Source: an uncultured bacterium (GTDB taxonomy: Bacteria; Cyanobacteriota; Vampirovibrionia; Gastranaerophilales; Gastranaerophilaceae). From it: DNA of 64,000 nt. The notes below the pieces were generated by a model. That model worked only from the letters and a program-made list of their open reading frames with translations. It did no database searches and was not told the origin of the DNA. Of this stretch, positions 41,145 to 51,491 are shown one piece after another. Made by a program: the position numbers and the translations under genes. The stretch covers positions 186,001 through 250,000 of the forward strand of contig CASGEL010000001.1 of assembly GCA_949300485.1 (NCBI GenBank), written 5' to 3'. Position 1 is the first letter of the stretch, and each line of letters begins with the position of its first letter.

Positions 41145-41405
41145 ATGAATAAAATTGAAATCTACACATCTGCAACTTGTCCATACTGCATTAAGTCCAA
41201 AAAGCTTTTACAAATGCTAAAGCTTGAATACACAGAATATAATATTGATGATAAATTTGACACTATATGTGAGGAATTATCATCAAAATATAACAAACAA
41301 ATTCAAACTGTCCCTCAAATTATAATAAATGATAATTATGTTGGAGGATATACAGATCTGGAAGCCATGTACAAAAATGGAAAACTTAACAAATTATTAC
41401 ATTAA
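41145..41405 (+). CDS. grxC: Glutaredoxin
   Basis: An 86-residue dithiol glutaredoxin with C12-P-Y-C15 active site, the cis-proline region TVPQIIIND and the glutathione-binding GGYTDLEAM. A cytoplasmic thiol-disulfide reductase using glutathione or another thiol. An AAAGGAG box precedes the ATG and a strong terminator follows. The symbol is by closest type (Grx3-like). Confidence 0.93.
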   Translation: MNKIEIYTSATCPYCIKSKKLLQMLKLEYTEYNIDDKFDTICEELSSKYNKQIQTVPQIIINDNYVGGYTDLEAMYKNGKLNKLLH

Positions 41406-41421
41406 GTAAAATATAACTAAT

Positions 41422-41457
41422 AAAAAGACTTTTCAAAATATTTTGAAAAGTCTTTTT
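41422..41457. terminator. Bidirectional intrinsic terminator
   Basis: A long palindrome (41422-41439 with 41440-41457) with A-run and T-run arms lies between the convergent glutaredoxin and ppdK genes. It can serve both. Confidence 0.85.
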
Positions 41458-41486
41458 ATTTTATATAAATATTAAAAGTTTAATAT

Positions 41487-44135
41487 TTATTTTTTACCTT
41501 CAACAACAGCCTGCGCAGCTGCAAGTTTTGCCTGAGGAATTCTGAATGGAGAACAAGATACATAATCCAAACCGATTCTATAGCTGAATTTAACAGAATC
41601 AGGATCGCCGCCATGTTCTCCGCAGACACCACCAACTAATGAAGAATTTACAGCTTTACCTTTAGTCATTGACATTTCAATCAACTGGCCAACACCTTTT
41701 TGATCTAATGTTTCAAATGGATTAGAAGGTAGTATTTTCTGTTCAACATAACGGCCTAAGAATTTACCTTCAGCATCATCTCTTGAATAACCGAATGTCA
41801 TTTGAGTTAAGTCATTTGTACCAAATGAGAAGAATTCGGCATATTCTGCAATTTCATCAGATGTTAAAGCTGCACGAGGAATTTCAATCATTGTGCCGAA
41901 TTTGTACTCAACTTCAACACCTTTTTCTGTCATAACATCTTTTGCTACACGAACTAAAATTTCTTTAGCAACTTTAAGTTCATTAACATGGCCGATTAAC
42001 GGAATCATAACCCAAGGTTTTACATTTATACCTTCTTTTTTAACATCACAAGCAGCCTCAAAAATTGCTCTTACCTGCATTTCGTTAATTTCAGGATAAG
42101 TCAAACCTAAACGGCATCCTCTTAATCCCATCATTGGATTAGACTCAGATAAACCTTCAACAATATGCAATACTTCTTCTTTTTCTTTTGCATCTTTACC
42201 TTGAGCCTTTAGGGTTGCAACTTCTGCAATTAAAGATTCTTTATCAGGTAAGAATTCATGTAAAGGCGGATCAAGAAGTCTTACTGTCATTGGTTTATCA
42301 CCAATTGCCTTAAACATAGCATAGAAATCTGAATACTGCATTGGTAGCAAGTGATCTAAAGCTTCTTTTCTTGCTTCAGGAGTGCCTGCAATAATCATCT
42401 TTTGAACCCAAGGAAGTCTGTCAGGATCCATAAACATATGCTCTGTACGACATAAGCCTACACCTTCTGCTCCGAACTTTTTAGCATTTTCAATATCCTT
42501 CGGAGTATCTGCGTTTGCTTCAACTTTCATTGTTCTGATTTCGTCAACCCAAGAGAAGAATTTATTCCAATTGTCATCAATTCTTGCTTCTACAAGTTTA
42601 ACAGCACCTTCCATAACAATACCCTTGCCGCCGTCAAGAGAAATAACATCATTCTTGTGGTAAACAGAACCGTCACAACCGGTTAAAGTTTCATTAGCAA
42701 GATCAATTTTCATGTCCTCGCAACCTGAAACACAAGGTTTTCCCATACCTTTTGCAACAACAGCAGCATGAGATGTAGCGCCACCTCTAAGTGTTAATAC
42801 ACCTTGAGAAACAGCCATACCATGAATGTCATCCGGACAAGTTTCTACACGAACAAGAATAACCTTTTCGCCGGCTGCTCCACGTTGTGCTGCTTCTTCA
42901 GTATCAAATACGATTTTACCGACAGCAGCACCAGGAGAAGCATTTACACCTTGAGCAATTTTATGAGCTTCTTCTAAAGCTTTTGCATCAAAACATGGCA
43001 ATAATATCTGGTTTACAGTATATGGATCAACTAACTGAATTGCTCTTTCTTTTGTAATAATACCTTCTTCACACATATCAACAGCAATTTTTACAGCAGC
43101 TGCAGCTGTTCTCTTACCATTTCTTGTTTGAAGAATATATAATTTACCTTTTTCAATTGTAAATTCCATATCCTGAACGTCTTTATAACCAACTTCAAGT
43201 TTTTTAGCTATATCAACGTACTGTTTATACAATTCAGGCATTTCAGTTTCCAACATGGCAATAGGTTTCGGAGTTCTAATACCTGCTACAACGTCTTCAC
43301 CCTGAGCATTTGTCAAATATTCACCATAGAACTTATTTTCACCAGTTGCTGGGTTACGAGTAAACGAAACACCTGTAGCACAATCATCACCCATATTACC
43401 GAATACCATTGTTTGAACGTTAACCGCAGTACCGAAATTATGATCGATTTTGTTCATATTTCTATATGCTACAGCACGAGGAATATTCCAAGATCTAAAT
43501 ACTGCTTCAATTGCTTCCTGAAGCTGTACATAAGGATCTTGAGGAAATTCTTTGCCTGTAACTTCTTTAATAACATTTTTATAAATAGGAATTAATGATT
43601 TCCAGCCTTCTGCAGAAACTTCTGTATCAGATTTTACGCCTTCTCTTTCTTTAACTTTTTCAACTTCTACTTCGAAGTATTTTTGTCTGTCCATTTCCCA
43701 GGCAACAGACCCAAACATTGTTAAGAAACGACGATATGAATCATAACAAAATCTTGGATTATTTGTTAACTTAATCATAGCCTCAACAGTTTCATCATTC
43801 AAACCTAAGTTTAAAATAGTTTCCATCATACCAGGCATTGAAATTCTGGCACCGGATCTTACTGAAACCAATAAAGGATTTGTTGTATCTCCAAATTTTT
43901 TACCAGCCTGTTCTTCAACTGTTTTTAATGCTGCCTTCACTTCATCCATCAAACCTTCTGGCATTTTGTTACCATGATTGATATAATCCATACAGGTTTC
44001 TGTAGTAATCGTCAAACCCGGAGGAACAGGCAAACCCAAGTTTGTCATTTCCGCCAAATTAGCACCTTTTCCCCCAAGAAGGTTACGCATAGATGCATTG
44101 CCTTCTTTGAAAAGCCATACACGTTTTTCACTCAT
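41487..44135 (-). CDS. ppdK: Pyruvate, phosphate dikinase
   Basis: An 882-residue enzyme interconverting pyruvate, ATP and phosphate with PEP, AMP and pyrophosphate. An N-terminal ATP-grasp domain begins RVWLFKEGNASMRNLLGGKG. The central swivelling domain has the phospho-His in LRGGATSHAAVVAKGMG near residue 455. The C-terminal PEP/pyruvate barrel has GLCRTEHMF and the catalytic Cys in GGVCGEHGGDP. Full length and intact, cytoplasmic. In gut anaerobes it often works in the glycolytic direction with pyrophosphate, and tpiA at the right edge is another glycolytic gene. An AAAAGGAG box precedes the ATG. Monocistronic. Confidence 0.97.
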   Translation of the reverse strand: MSEKRVWLFKEGNASMRNLLGGKGANLAEMTNLGLPVPPGLTITTETCMDYINHGNKMPEGLMDEVKAALKTVEEQAGKKFGDTTNPLLVSVRSGARISMPGMMETILNLGLNDETVEAMIKLTNNPRFCYDSYRRFLTMFGSVAWEMDRQKYFEVEVEKVKEREGVKSDTEVSAEGWKSLIPIYKNVIKEVTGKEFPQDPYVQLQEAIEAVFRSWNIPRAVAYRNMNKIDHNFGTAVNVQTMVFGNMGDDCATGVSFTRNPATGENKFYGEYLTNAQGEDVVAGIRTPKPIAMLETEMPELYKQYVDIAKKLEVGYKDVQDMEFTIEKGKLYILQTRNGKRTAAAAVKIAVDMCEEGIITKERAIQLVDPYTVNQILLPCFDAKALEEAHKIAQGVNASPGAAVGKIVFDTEEAAQRGAAGEKVILVRVETCPDDIHGMAVSQGVLTLRGGATSHAAVVAKGMGKPCVSGCEDMKIDLANETLTGCDGSVYHKNDVISLDGGKGIVMEGAVKLVEARIDDNWNKFFSWVDEIRTMKVEANADTPKDIENAKKFGAEGVGLCRTEHMFMDPDRLPWVQKMIIAGTPEARKEALDHLLPMQYSDFYAMFKAIGDKPMTVRLLDPPLHEFLPDKESLIAEVATLKAQGKDAKEKEEVLHIVEGLSESNPMMGLRGCRLGLTYPEINEMQVRAIFEAACDVKKEGINVKPWVMIPLIGHVNELKVAKEILVRVAKDVMTEKGVEVEYKFGTMIEIPRAALTSDEIAEYAEFFSFGTNDLTQMTFGYSRDDAEGKFLGRYVEQKILPSNPFETLDQKGVGQLIEMSMTKGKAVNSSLVGGVCGEHGGDPDSVKFSYRIGLDYVSCSPFRIPQAKLAAAQAVVEGKK

Positions 44136-44249
44136 AGTTCATTCTCCTTTTAGTATGTAAAAACCTCTCTAAATAATCTATAAGTAAATTTTACCACGAA
44201 AATTTATTTTGTTACATTATATTTCAAATTAATCATATAATATAAAATG

Positions 44250-45680
44250 CTACATAAAATATAACTCAGGGGTTTTTTCAAAAATATCAATATAATCCCT
44301 TATGCTAAGAGTTTTATAAATATCATTATTTTTACTAAAATACTCATCCATATCTTTGATGGTTTCAAAACCCAACCTCTTAGACACAGTAGTAACATAA
44401 TATAACGCAGCTCTGCGTTGTTCTACTGACATATTATGAAAATTTCTCTGACATTTTTTAATTATCTCTTCCGTACCAAATTCATTCAACTTGTTTGCCA
44501 GATATTCAAGCTTTGCAATAATTACTCCAAAAGATTCAGCATTAGTTGTATCTTCTGATGTTTTTGCTATAACTTGTTTTATCCTCAGTCTGTCAATTAA
44601 ATATCTGAGATCTTTTAAATTATTATTATAATAAGATTTGTAGAAAATTTCGTATATATCATCATCTGTAAATGTATTAAAATCTTTTTTAGCTACAGTC
44701 GCAAGAAATATATTATGTGGAACATATTCTTGCAATGATTTTGGAAGAGAATGAGGCTTTAACTGCTGCGGATTTAACTTTATAAATTCGTCAGTTGTAG
44801 GTAACTTATAATATGACGGGAAAAAATCTTTCAGCTTTAGCAATGAACGTATATGTTCAAAAGCCAGATTAATAGACAGCTCTTTTGCCTCTGTTTTAAG
44901 CTTTCTCGCAGTTGTAATTGCATCTGCCATTTTTGTATATTGAGTTTTTATTATACTATGCAAATTTTCATCTTTTAATTTATCCATTTGCTGTGTTATT
45001 GATGTTGCCGTCGAAATTAATTGGTTTTCAGAAGCTTCAACAAGATCAGAATGTGAATTATTTTTAAATTTAGGTAGATGAACATAATCATTAATAACAA
45101 GCTTAGATTTTTCTTTTTTATGCTCGATAATATCAGAAACTTCTCTAGTAATTCTATGAACTAATACACCAAAATTATCAATATCTGAAGCTCCACCTTT
45201 AGCAGAATCAATATCACTGCGTGAAATAGCTTCAAAAGCGATATCCATTGCTCTTGAAACTAACTTCGGATCCTTAAGCTTTTTAATATTAAATAAAAAA
45301 CTCGCCGGAGAAATATATCTTTGCTCTTTATACTTTTTGATAAAAGCCGAAGCACCTTTATAATACTCTTCTGTAGTCTTTTTTATAAATGTGGAATATT
45401 CACTTAACTCAGATTCCATTCTAAATATTCTATTCTTAACATTATTCTTAAATAATTTGACTTTTCCTGGAGTTTTAATCCCGTAATACAAGAAAATTGC
45501 ACCCCCAGCAACCAAACCCATCGGAGCAAGAATATCTTTCCAATTATCAGATCTTTGTTGAGATTCATCATTTTTTCTCACTACAGTAGAATCTGTCACA
45601 GATAGAGGCACTTGAGCTTTTCTATGATTCACATAATAAGTATGATTTGCTGCTATTTTGTCTTGTATTAAATTTACCAT
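44250..45680 (-). CDS. Hypothetical membrane-anchored helical protein
   Basis: A 476-residue protein I do not recognise. Residues 1-46 are polar. Residues about 47-66 form one hydrophobic segment (ILAPMGLVAGGAIFLYYG) followed by a very basic stretch (KVKLFKNNVKNR). The remaining 400 residues are charged alpha-helix without obvious repeats. The positive-inside rule puts the large C-terminal part in the cytoplasm. It resembles in style the other helical orphan proteins of this window, for example the 795-residue one, but has no F-G-A motif. No neighbour suggests a role. Confidence 0.65.
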   Translation of the reverse strand: MVNLIQDKIAANHTYYVNHRKAQVPLSVTDSTVVRKNDESQQRSDNWKDILAPMGLVAGGAIFLYYGIKTPGKVKLFKNNVKNRIFRMESELSEYSTFIKKTTEEYYKGASAFIKKYKEQRYISPASFLFNIKKLKDPKLVSRAMDIAFEAISRSDIDSAKGGASDIDNFGVLVHRITREVSDIIEHKKEKSKLVINDYVHLPKFKNNSHSDLVEASENQLISTATSITQQMDKLKDENLHSIIKTQYTKMADAITTARKLKTEAKELSINLAFEHIRSLLKLKDFFPSYYKLPTTDEFIKLNPQQLKPHSLPKSLQEYVPHNIFLATVAKKDFNTFTDDDIYEIFYKSYYNNNLKDLRYLIDRLRIKQVIAKTSEDTTNAESFGVIIAKLEYLANKLNEFGTEEIIKKCQRNFHNMSVEQRRAALYYVTTVSKRLGFETIKDMDEYFSKNNDIYKTLSIRDYIDIFEKTPELYFM

Positions 45681-45792
45681 ATAGGACCTACCACAGATAT
45701 ATAAAAACGAAAAAATTTTTTTTTGCTAATAATTACAAAAAGACAAAATTACCAATACTACACCTAACAATTTAATCTATCCAAAGAAATAG

Positions 45793-47058
45793 TTAAACGT
45801 CAGGTAAAGTTCCTTTTACATCAGCAATTTCTTCACATCCTAGATTAAAAACATCATGCAAAGCTTTTACTGCTTTCTGCGCATCATCCTTATTAATTAG
45901 ACAACTAATTTTTATTTCACTTGTTGAAATCATTCTAATATTTATACCATTATTAGCAAGGGTTTTAAACATTGTTGAAGCAATACCCGGTCTATCAATC
46001 ATACCCGCACCTATGATAGAAACTTTTGCAATATTATCATCAATTTTAACATCAGCAGCACCGAGTTTCTTCTTTACTTCTTCCAAAACTTCAACTGCTT
46101 TTGGTAAATCCTCCTTACTAATAGTAAAAGCAATATCATTTGTATTTGAAGCTTTTCTTGCATATGACTGAATAATCATATCAACAGAAATATTTTGATC
46201 AGCCAAACAACCGAATAATGTTGCAGCCTCACCCGGAGTATCCGGAACATCACATACTACAACTCTTACTTGTGAGGAATCAGCAGCCACGCCTGCAACA
46301 GGTTTATTTATTTCCATTTTTTCAACTCCTAATATTAAAGTTCCCATATTTTCAAGTTTAAAACTGCTACGAACCCTCAAAGGTACTGCATATTGCTTTG
46401 CAGTTTCAACACTTCTCGGATGAAGTACATTTGCTCCAGCGTGTGCAAGCTCCAACATTTCTTCATAAGAGATTGAATCAAGCCTTGATGCATTTGGAAC
46501 AACTCTTGGATCTGTCGTATACACACCTTCGACATCAGTATAAATATCACATCTTTCAGCATTTAAAGATGCAGCTAAAGCTACCGCAGATGTGTCAGAA
46601 CCGCCTCGACCCAACGTTGTAATCTCTCCGTCTTCTGTAACACCTTGAAAACCGGCTACTACAATAATATTTCCTTCATCCAAATTTTTCTTCAATTTTT
46701 CAGTTTTTATATCAATAATTCTTGCTTTAGAATGTACATTTTCTGTTAAAATACCAATCTGAGTTGCGTTAAAACTTACAGCTTTATAACCCTGAGCCTG
46801 AATTGCCATCGTTAATAATGCAATAGAAACACACTCCCCTGTTGATAAAAGCATATCCATTTCCCTTGCCGAAGGGTTAGGATTCAAGTCTTTTGCCATT
46901 TTAACCAAATGATCAGTAGTATGTCCCATTGCAGAAACTACTACTACAACATCATTACCGTTTTCTTTTTCTTTTATAACTGTTTGTGCAACATTTTTTA
47001 TTTTATCAGTATCCGCAACTGAAGTTCCGCCAAATTTTTGTACTATTATTTTTTTCAA
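45793..47058 (-). CDS. lysC: Aspartate kinase
   Basis: A 421-residue enzyme for the first step of lysine, threonine and methionine synthesis: ATP plus aspartate to aspartyl phosphate. The kinase domain begins with VQKFGGTSVADT and has GRGGSDTSAVALAA and YTDVEGVYTTDPR. Residues about 265-415 are two ACT domains, the usual site of feedback inhibition (VPDTPGEAATLFG, DRPGIASTMFKTLANNGINI). The start codon is TTG at 47058, with AGGAAAA overlapping the end of the upstream TPR gene. Third gene of an overlapping kdsC-TPR-lysC run. Confidence 0.96.
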   Translation of the reverse strand: MKKIIVQKFGGTSVADTDKIKNVAQTVIKEKENGNDVVVVVSAMGHTTDHLVKMAKDLNPNPSAREMDMLLSTGECVSIALLTMAIQAQGYKAVSFNATQIGILTENVHSKARIIDIKTEKLKKNLDEGNIIVVAGFQGVTEDGEITTLGRGGSDTSAVALAASLNAERCDIYTDVEGVYTTDPRVVPNASRLDSISYEEMLELAHAGANVLHPRSVETAKQYAVPLRVRSSFKLENMGTLILGVEKMEINKPVAGVAADSSQVRVVVCDVPDTPGEAATLFGCLADQNISVDMIIQSYARKASNTNDIAFTISKEDLPKAVEVLEEVKKKLGAADVKIDDNIAKVSIIGAGMIDRPGIASTMFKTLANNGINIRMISTSEIKISCLINKDDAQKAVKALHDVFNLGCEEIADVKGTLPDV

Positions 47059-47059
47059 T

Positions 47060-48547
47060 TTAACTTTTTTCCTGTAAATTTTCTAATATATTCTCCAACT
47101 CCAGCTTTTCGGCTTCATACTCAAAGCTTCCTGCAGCTTTAACTTTTTGCGCCAGTGAAATAGCTTCCTTTATATTATATTCACAAACGTTCTCCTTGGC
47201 AAGAGTATAAGAAGTATAAAATAACAAATTTAAAACTGACATATTATTACCATCAATTTTTTCAGCTTTTCTGAGTTTTCTCTGAGCATCAGCAAAATCA
47301 GAAATACTTATAAGCCATTTTGAATATTCCAAAAATCCAGGAAGATATTTAGGATTCTCTCTTATAAATTTTTCAAAATTCTCTTTTGTTTTGTAATTAT
47401 TATTTAATAATTGATATGCTCTTGCTAAATGGAGATAATTGTAAGTTTTACTTTGATCTGTTCTCAGAGCCTTTTTAAACATATCAATAGCATCTTCCAC
47501 CCGGCCTTCAGACAGTTTTTCCAAAGCCATACCTTCTTGGATATAAACATTATTGCCATTTTTCTCTTTTAATTCATCTACAAGTATAAAGTTACCATTC
47601 AAAGCATCTAATAAGGCCATCGCAAGCTTAACACTTAAATAATCATTGTCCCTTGCCAATGCAGCATTAAAATGTTCCCTTGCTTTCTCAAATTCAAACA
47701 ACCTGATACAAGCTTTTCCCCATTCATAATGCAATGTTTCATTTTCTAAATCATTATCCAAAGCTGCCTGGAATATTTTTTGAGTCTGTTCGAAATCCTT
47801 GCGTCGTGAATAAATTTCCCCTAATATGATATATGCTGGCTGCATTTGTTTATTAAATTCTATTGATTTTTTTGCATATTTTTCAGCTGCATCATAATCT
47901 GCTTTTAATAATTTCAGATTAGCATATTCGTAAGTACTGCTCTCATTTGGTGCTACACGAGCTAAAAACTCCAATTTAGCTTCCGCAGAATCATAATCAC
48001 ACAATTTTACTTCCATAATTGCAGATAACAAAATAGCTGTAAAATTATATTTACTTATTTTTGCTGCAGCTAAAAATTTGTCCCTAGCCATAGCATATTT
48101 TTTTAATTTCATTAATGTCATACCCCAGCCGGTTTGGACATCTGTATTTATCGGAGTAATCTTATTTGCTCTTTCGAAAGAATTTAACGCTTCATTATAC
48201 ATTTTGGAATTGAGCTGGCACATTCCAAGTCTAAGCCATATATCTTTATCCTGAGGATTGATTTTTGATGAAATAGTATAATAATGAACCGCATCTTCAA
48301 ATTTAGTCCTCAATTCATAAATTCTACCTAAATATTTATAGATTCTAGAATCTTGATCCGAGATATCCAATGCCTCTTTTAAAACAATCTCTGCATCATC
48401 CAAATTCCTGTTTTCAATCATTTTTTTCGCTTTATTAACATAGGCAACTGTTGGCAAAGACTGAATTATTGAAGCCTTTTGATATGAATCAACCAAACCG
48501 CTCAAATTTTTAATCTTATCTGTTATATTATTTATCCAATCAGACAA
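47060..48547 (-). CDS. TPR repeat protein, 495 residues
   Basis: A soluble protein with about ten tetratricopeptide repeats from residue 30 to 440 (for example RIYKYLGRIYELRTKFEDAV, IWLRLGMCQLNSKMYNEAL and AYIILGEIYSRRKDFEQT). Likely a protein-interaction scaffold. The start codon is TTG at 48547, preceded by AGAGGTGG 5 bases away. It overlaps the phosphatase gene upstream by 16 bases and nearly touches lysC downstream, so it is translated in one operon with them. The link between the three functions is not obvious. Confidence 0.88.
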   Translation of the reverse strand: MSDWINNITDKIKNLSGLVDSYQKASIIQSLPTVAYVNKAKKMIENRNLDDAEIVLKEALDISDQDSRIYKYLGRIYELRTKFEDAVHYYTISSKINPQDKDIWLRLGMCQLNSKMYNEALNSFERANKITPINTDVQTGWGMTLMKLKKYAMARDKFLAAAKISKYNFTAILLSAIMEVKLCDYDSAEAKLEFLARVAPNESSTYEYANLKLLKADYDAAEKYAKKSIEFNKQMQPAYIILGEIYSRRKDFEQTQKIFQAALDNDLENETLHYEWGKACIRLFEFEKAREHFNAALARDNDYLSVKLAMALLDALNGNFILVDELKEKNGNNVYIQEGMALEKLSEGRVEDAIDMFKKALRTDQSKTYNYLHLARAYQLLNNNYKTKENFEKFIRENPKYLPGFLEYSKWLISISDFADAQRKLRKAEKIDGNNMSVLNLLFYTSYTLAKENVCEYNIKEAISLAQKVKAAGSFEYEAEKLELENILENLQEKS

Positions 48548-49014
48548 TCTGCCACCTCTCTGAATGCACCGTCACCAGCCATACTCTTTGTTATTTGAAT
48601 ATCCTTTACTGCTTTAACTTTATCTACAGCATGCGGAACTGTTATTTTGTATTTAGCATACTCTAAACATTCCAGATCATTTATGTCATCTCCTATATAC
48701 ACATATTCATCCTGTGATAAATTATATTTATTAATAATCAATTTTAAAACGTCGATTTTTTTTCTGATTTTTTGATGAATTTCTTTTATTTCAAATTTTT
48801 TTGACAGAATCTCTATTGCCGAATTTGCTTCCCCTGAAATTATTGCTATATCATATCCGTTTTTTTTCAAAATTGAAAAACCCATTACATCTTTAAAATT
48901 CAATTTTCTGGACATAGTAAAATCTTCATTTATATAAACACAATTATCCGTTACAATACCATCAAAATCCGTAATTACCATTTTTATTGAATTTGGAAGC
49001 TTTATTCCGGACAT
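48532..49014 (-). CDS. kdsC: KdsC-type HAD phosphatase
   Basis: A 160-residue HAD-superfamily phosphatase of the capless C0 type. The nucleophile motif is TDFDGIVTDN (D-x-D-G), and the C-terminal metal site is GDDINDLECLEYA. It matches 3-deoxy-D-manno-octulosonate 8-phosphate phosphatase in length and motif spacing, which would put it in Kdo synthesis for lipopolysaccharide. A related sialic-acid-type phosphatase is possible. No other kds genes are in the window. First gene of the kdsC-TPR-lysC run. Confidence 0.8.
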   Translation of the reverse strand: MSGIKLPNSIKMVITDFDGIVTDNCVYINEDFTMSRKLNFKDVMGFSILKKNGYDIAIISGEANSAIEILSKKFEIKEIHQKIRKKIDVLKLIINKYNLSQDEYVYIGDDINDLECLEYAKYKITVPHAVDKVKAVKDIQITKSMAGDGAFREVADCLIG

Positions 49015-49118
49015 TTTACTGTTTTATTTCCTTATGTATTAACAAACTCCACACTATTTGATATAATTATAACATAAAGTGGCAAAAATTAGGATAAAGA
49101 GAGTTAAAAAAGTAATAA

Positions 49119-50402
49119 ATGTTTTCATATTTTTATATAATTAATATTTGTGTAATTATCGTATTTATTTGTCTGTTTTTCATAACCAGAAAAACCAATA
49201 AACGCTGGTCTAAAATCAACGATTATCTTGGAAAAGTTACAACAACAGTGGACTCTATAAGATATGGAAATCTTTCAACAAAAATTGAAAAAATAGAACA
49301 CCCTACGTACCAAAATGTTACTGATAGTATAAACAGAATGGTCGAAACCCTAAACGACAGAGAAAAAATGATTATAGAATACCAAGCAGAACTTATGCGC
49401 CAAAATAAATTATTAGAATCAGTAATTAACTCATTATCTGACGGTATTCTTATCATAAATGAAAAATTTGATATACTAAGAGCTACCCCCAAAATATTGA
49501 AATGGTTCGGAGTAAAAGGAAAAGACATTATAGGCAAAAATGTTTTTGAATTTATACAGCCTGTTAATGATGAAAACTTTCAAATTTCAGAACTCAACAA
49601 TGTTGAAGTATTCATAAAACATACCCCGACAAATAATTTTATAGTAAGTTCCCAGCCTTTATCCTCTCTTGAGAAAAAAAGATTTGTACTAATTATTAAA
49701 GATATTACAACAGAAAAAGAAATTGAAACTCTGAAAGAAGATTTTGTCGCAACACTGACTCATGATTTAAAAGTTCCGATTGTTGCAGCCTCAAACATGA
49801 TTGATTTATTTTTAGCAAATAAATTCGGAGAAATTTCAGAAAAACAAAAATTCGCACTGGACAGCATGAAAACGTCTAATAAAAGCCTTTTAGAACTTGT
49901 ACAAATCTTACTTGAAACATACAAACTCAAAGATCAAGGCATCAAATTGGTAAAAGAAACAATATCTCTAAATCCGTTTATTCAAGAAATCGTAAAGGAA
50001 ATGGAACCGCTTGCAAATGAAATTAAAATCGACATAAACTTTACTCAGGCAAAAGATAATCCCGTTTTATATGCAGACCCAATGCAAATTCAAAGGGTCG
50101 TAAAGAATTTAATTTCAAATGCAATAGACCATAGCAACACCCAAAAACCAATTGATGTCAAAATCGGAAAAATTCCGGGATTTACAACAATTTCTGTTAT
50201 TGATTACGGTCAGGGAATACCAAAAGAAGAATTGAAAATGATTTTTAACAAATATTATTCCGCAGCTAAAAAACTTAGAAAAGTCGGAACCGGCCTGGGG
50301 CTTTATCTATCACAGCAAATAGCACTGGCACATGGCGGAGAAATTATTGCAACAAGTGAAGAAAATGTACAAACAGAATTCTGTATAAAAATCCCGTCCT
50401 AA
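49119..50402 (+). CDS. Membrane sensor histidine kinase with PAS domain
   Basis: A 427-residue kinase. One N-terminal membrane helix (residues about 3-22), a HAMP-like linker to about 80, a PAS domain about 85-190 (ILIINEKFDILRATPKIL), HisKA with phospho-acceptor His near 215 in LTHDLKVP, and a HATPase domain with NLISNAIDH, DYGQGIP and GTGLGLYLSQQIALAHGG. There is no periplasmic sensor domain, so the signal is likely cytoplasmic or in the membrane. No response regulator is adjacent. A lone receiver protein lies at 57340-57723. It converges on the sigma factor gene with a 3-base gap. Confidence 0.92.
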   Translation: MFSYFYIINICVIIVFICLFFITRKTNKRWSKINDYLGKVTTTVDSIRYGNLSTKIEKIEHPTYQNVTDSINRMVETLNDREKMIIEYQAELMRQNKLLESVINSLSDGILIINEKFDILRATPKILKWFGVKGKDIIGKNVFEFIQPVNDENFQISELNNVEVFIKHTPTNNFIVSSQPLSSLEKKRFVLIIKDITTEKEIETLKEDFVATLTHDLKVPIVAASNMIDLFLANKFGEISEKQKFALDSMKTSNKSLLELVQILLETYKLKDQGIKLVKETISLNPFIQEIVKEMEPLANEIKIDINFTQAKDNPVLYADPMQIQRVVKNLISNAIDHSNTQKPIDVKIGKIPGFTTISVIDYGQGIPKEELKMIFNKYYSAAKKLRKVGTGLGLYLSQQIALAHGGEIIATSEENVQTEFCIKIPS

Positions 50403-50405
50403 AAT

Positions 50406-51425
50406 TTAGGATGCAAAATAATTCATCAAATCATCATGCAAATTTTCATTTTTACACAATTTCTTTAACTTTGAAATAGCCCTATTCTCAATTTGACGAA
50501 TTCTTTCTCTTGAAACACCATATTGAGAACCGATTTCATCCAATGTTTTTTTCATTCCATTGTTATCCAAACCGTAACGTAAAATTAATACATCACGTTC
50601 TTTTTGGCTCAATTGATTTAAAATTCTTCTTATATCCTCCAATAAATTATCATGTGAAACCTTACCATCCGGAGTAATAGTAGAATTATCAACAATAAAA
50701 TCTGCAATCTTTGAAGAATCATCATCTGAGGTGGCAGGAGTATCCATACTCACAGTAGATTGCGCAGATTTAATAATAGAAGTTAATTTGGAAACAGGCA
50801 ACCCGAGCCTGTATGCTATTTCTTGTTTTGTAGGAGCATGTCCCAATTCTGTAGTCAAATCAATTGTAGCTCTTCTGATTTTTCCTATAGAATCTATCAT
50901 ATGTATCGGCAACCTGATAATACGCGCCTTATCGGCTATTGCTCTGGTAATAGATTGCTGAATCCACCAGGTAGCATATGTTGAAAATTTGTATCCTTTT
51001 TTATAATCAAAGCGGCCTGCAGCTTTTATTAATCCGACATTGCCTTCTTGAATTAAATCCAAAAATGACAAGCCCCTACCTATATATTTTTTTGCAATAC
51101 TTACTACTAAGCGCAAGTTAGCATTAACAAGCAAATTTTTAGCAAATTCATCATGATCCTCTTGAATTTTTCGAGCTAAATCCAATTCTTCTTCGGATGA
51201 TAACAGTGGAATCTTACCTATTTGCCTCAAATATATTTTCACACTGTCATCAGAATTTACAGAAACTAAACTTTCCTGAACCTTTGGGTCTTCAACCGAT
51301 TTTAATACATCTTCACCGTCTTCAACATCTTCAATCTCAAGTTCTTGAAGTTTATTAAAATCGACATGTTCATCAGAAATTTCTTCACCTGTTAGTATAC
51401 CAAAATGCTCAAATTCTTTTTTCAC
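50406..51425 (-). CDS. rpoD: RNA polymerase primary sigma factor, RpoD/SigA type
   Basis: A 339-residue sigma-70 family protein. A short acidic N-terminus, region 1.2 ([21 protein letters not shown]), region 2 with [15 protein letters not shown] and the -10-binding [17 protein letters not shown], and region 4 ending in [21 protein letters not shown]. It should direct most transcription and fits the TTGACA/TATAAT promoters seen here. The GTG at 51425 is the better start: GGAG lies 6 bases before it, while the TTG 12 bases upstream has no ribosome site. It could also be a group 2 sigma factor. Confidence 0.88.
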   Translation of the reverse strand: MKKEFEHFGILTGEEISDEHVDFNKLQELEIEDVEDGEDVLKSVEDPKVQESLVSVNSDDSVKIYLRQIGKIPLLSSEEELDLARKIQEDHDEFAKNLLVNANLRLVVSIAKKYIGRGLSFLDLIQEGNVGLIKAAGRFDYKKGYKFSTYATWWIQQSITRAIADKARIIRLPIHMIDSIGKIRRATIDLTTELGHAPTKQEIAYRLGLPVSKLTSIIKSAQSTVSMDTPATSDDDSSKIADFIVDNSTITPDGKVSHDNLLEDIRRILNQLSQKERDVLILRYGLDNNGMKKTLDEIGSQYGVSRERIRQIENRAISKLKKLCKNENLHDDLMNYFAS

Positions 51426-51491
51426 AATATGCTCCAATCATATATAAACAATATAATCAAAAATAATGTTATTAGTCGTCATCTGATCGTA

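Noticed and set aside
50398-50414. Palindrome at the convergent ends of the sensor kinase and sigma factor genes
   Set aside because: CCTAAAATTTAGG has no loop and no T-run, so it is not a credible intrinsic terminator.
51426-51437. TTG at 51437 as the start of the sigma factor
   Set aside because: The GTG at 51425 has a GGAG box at ideal distance, whereas the TTG has none.
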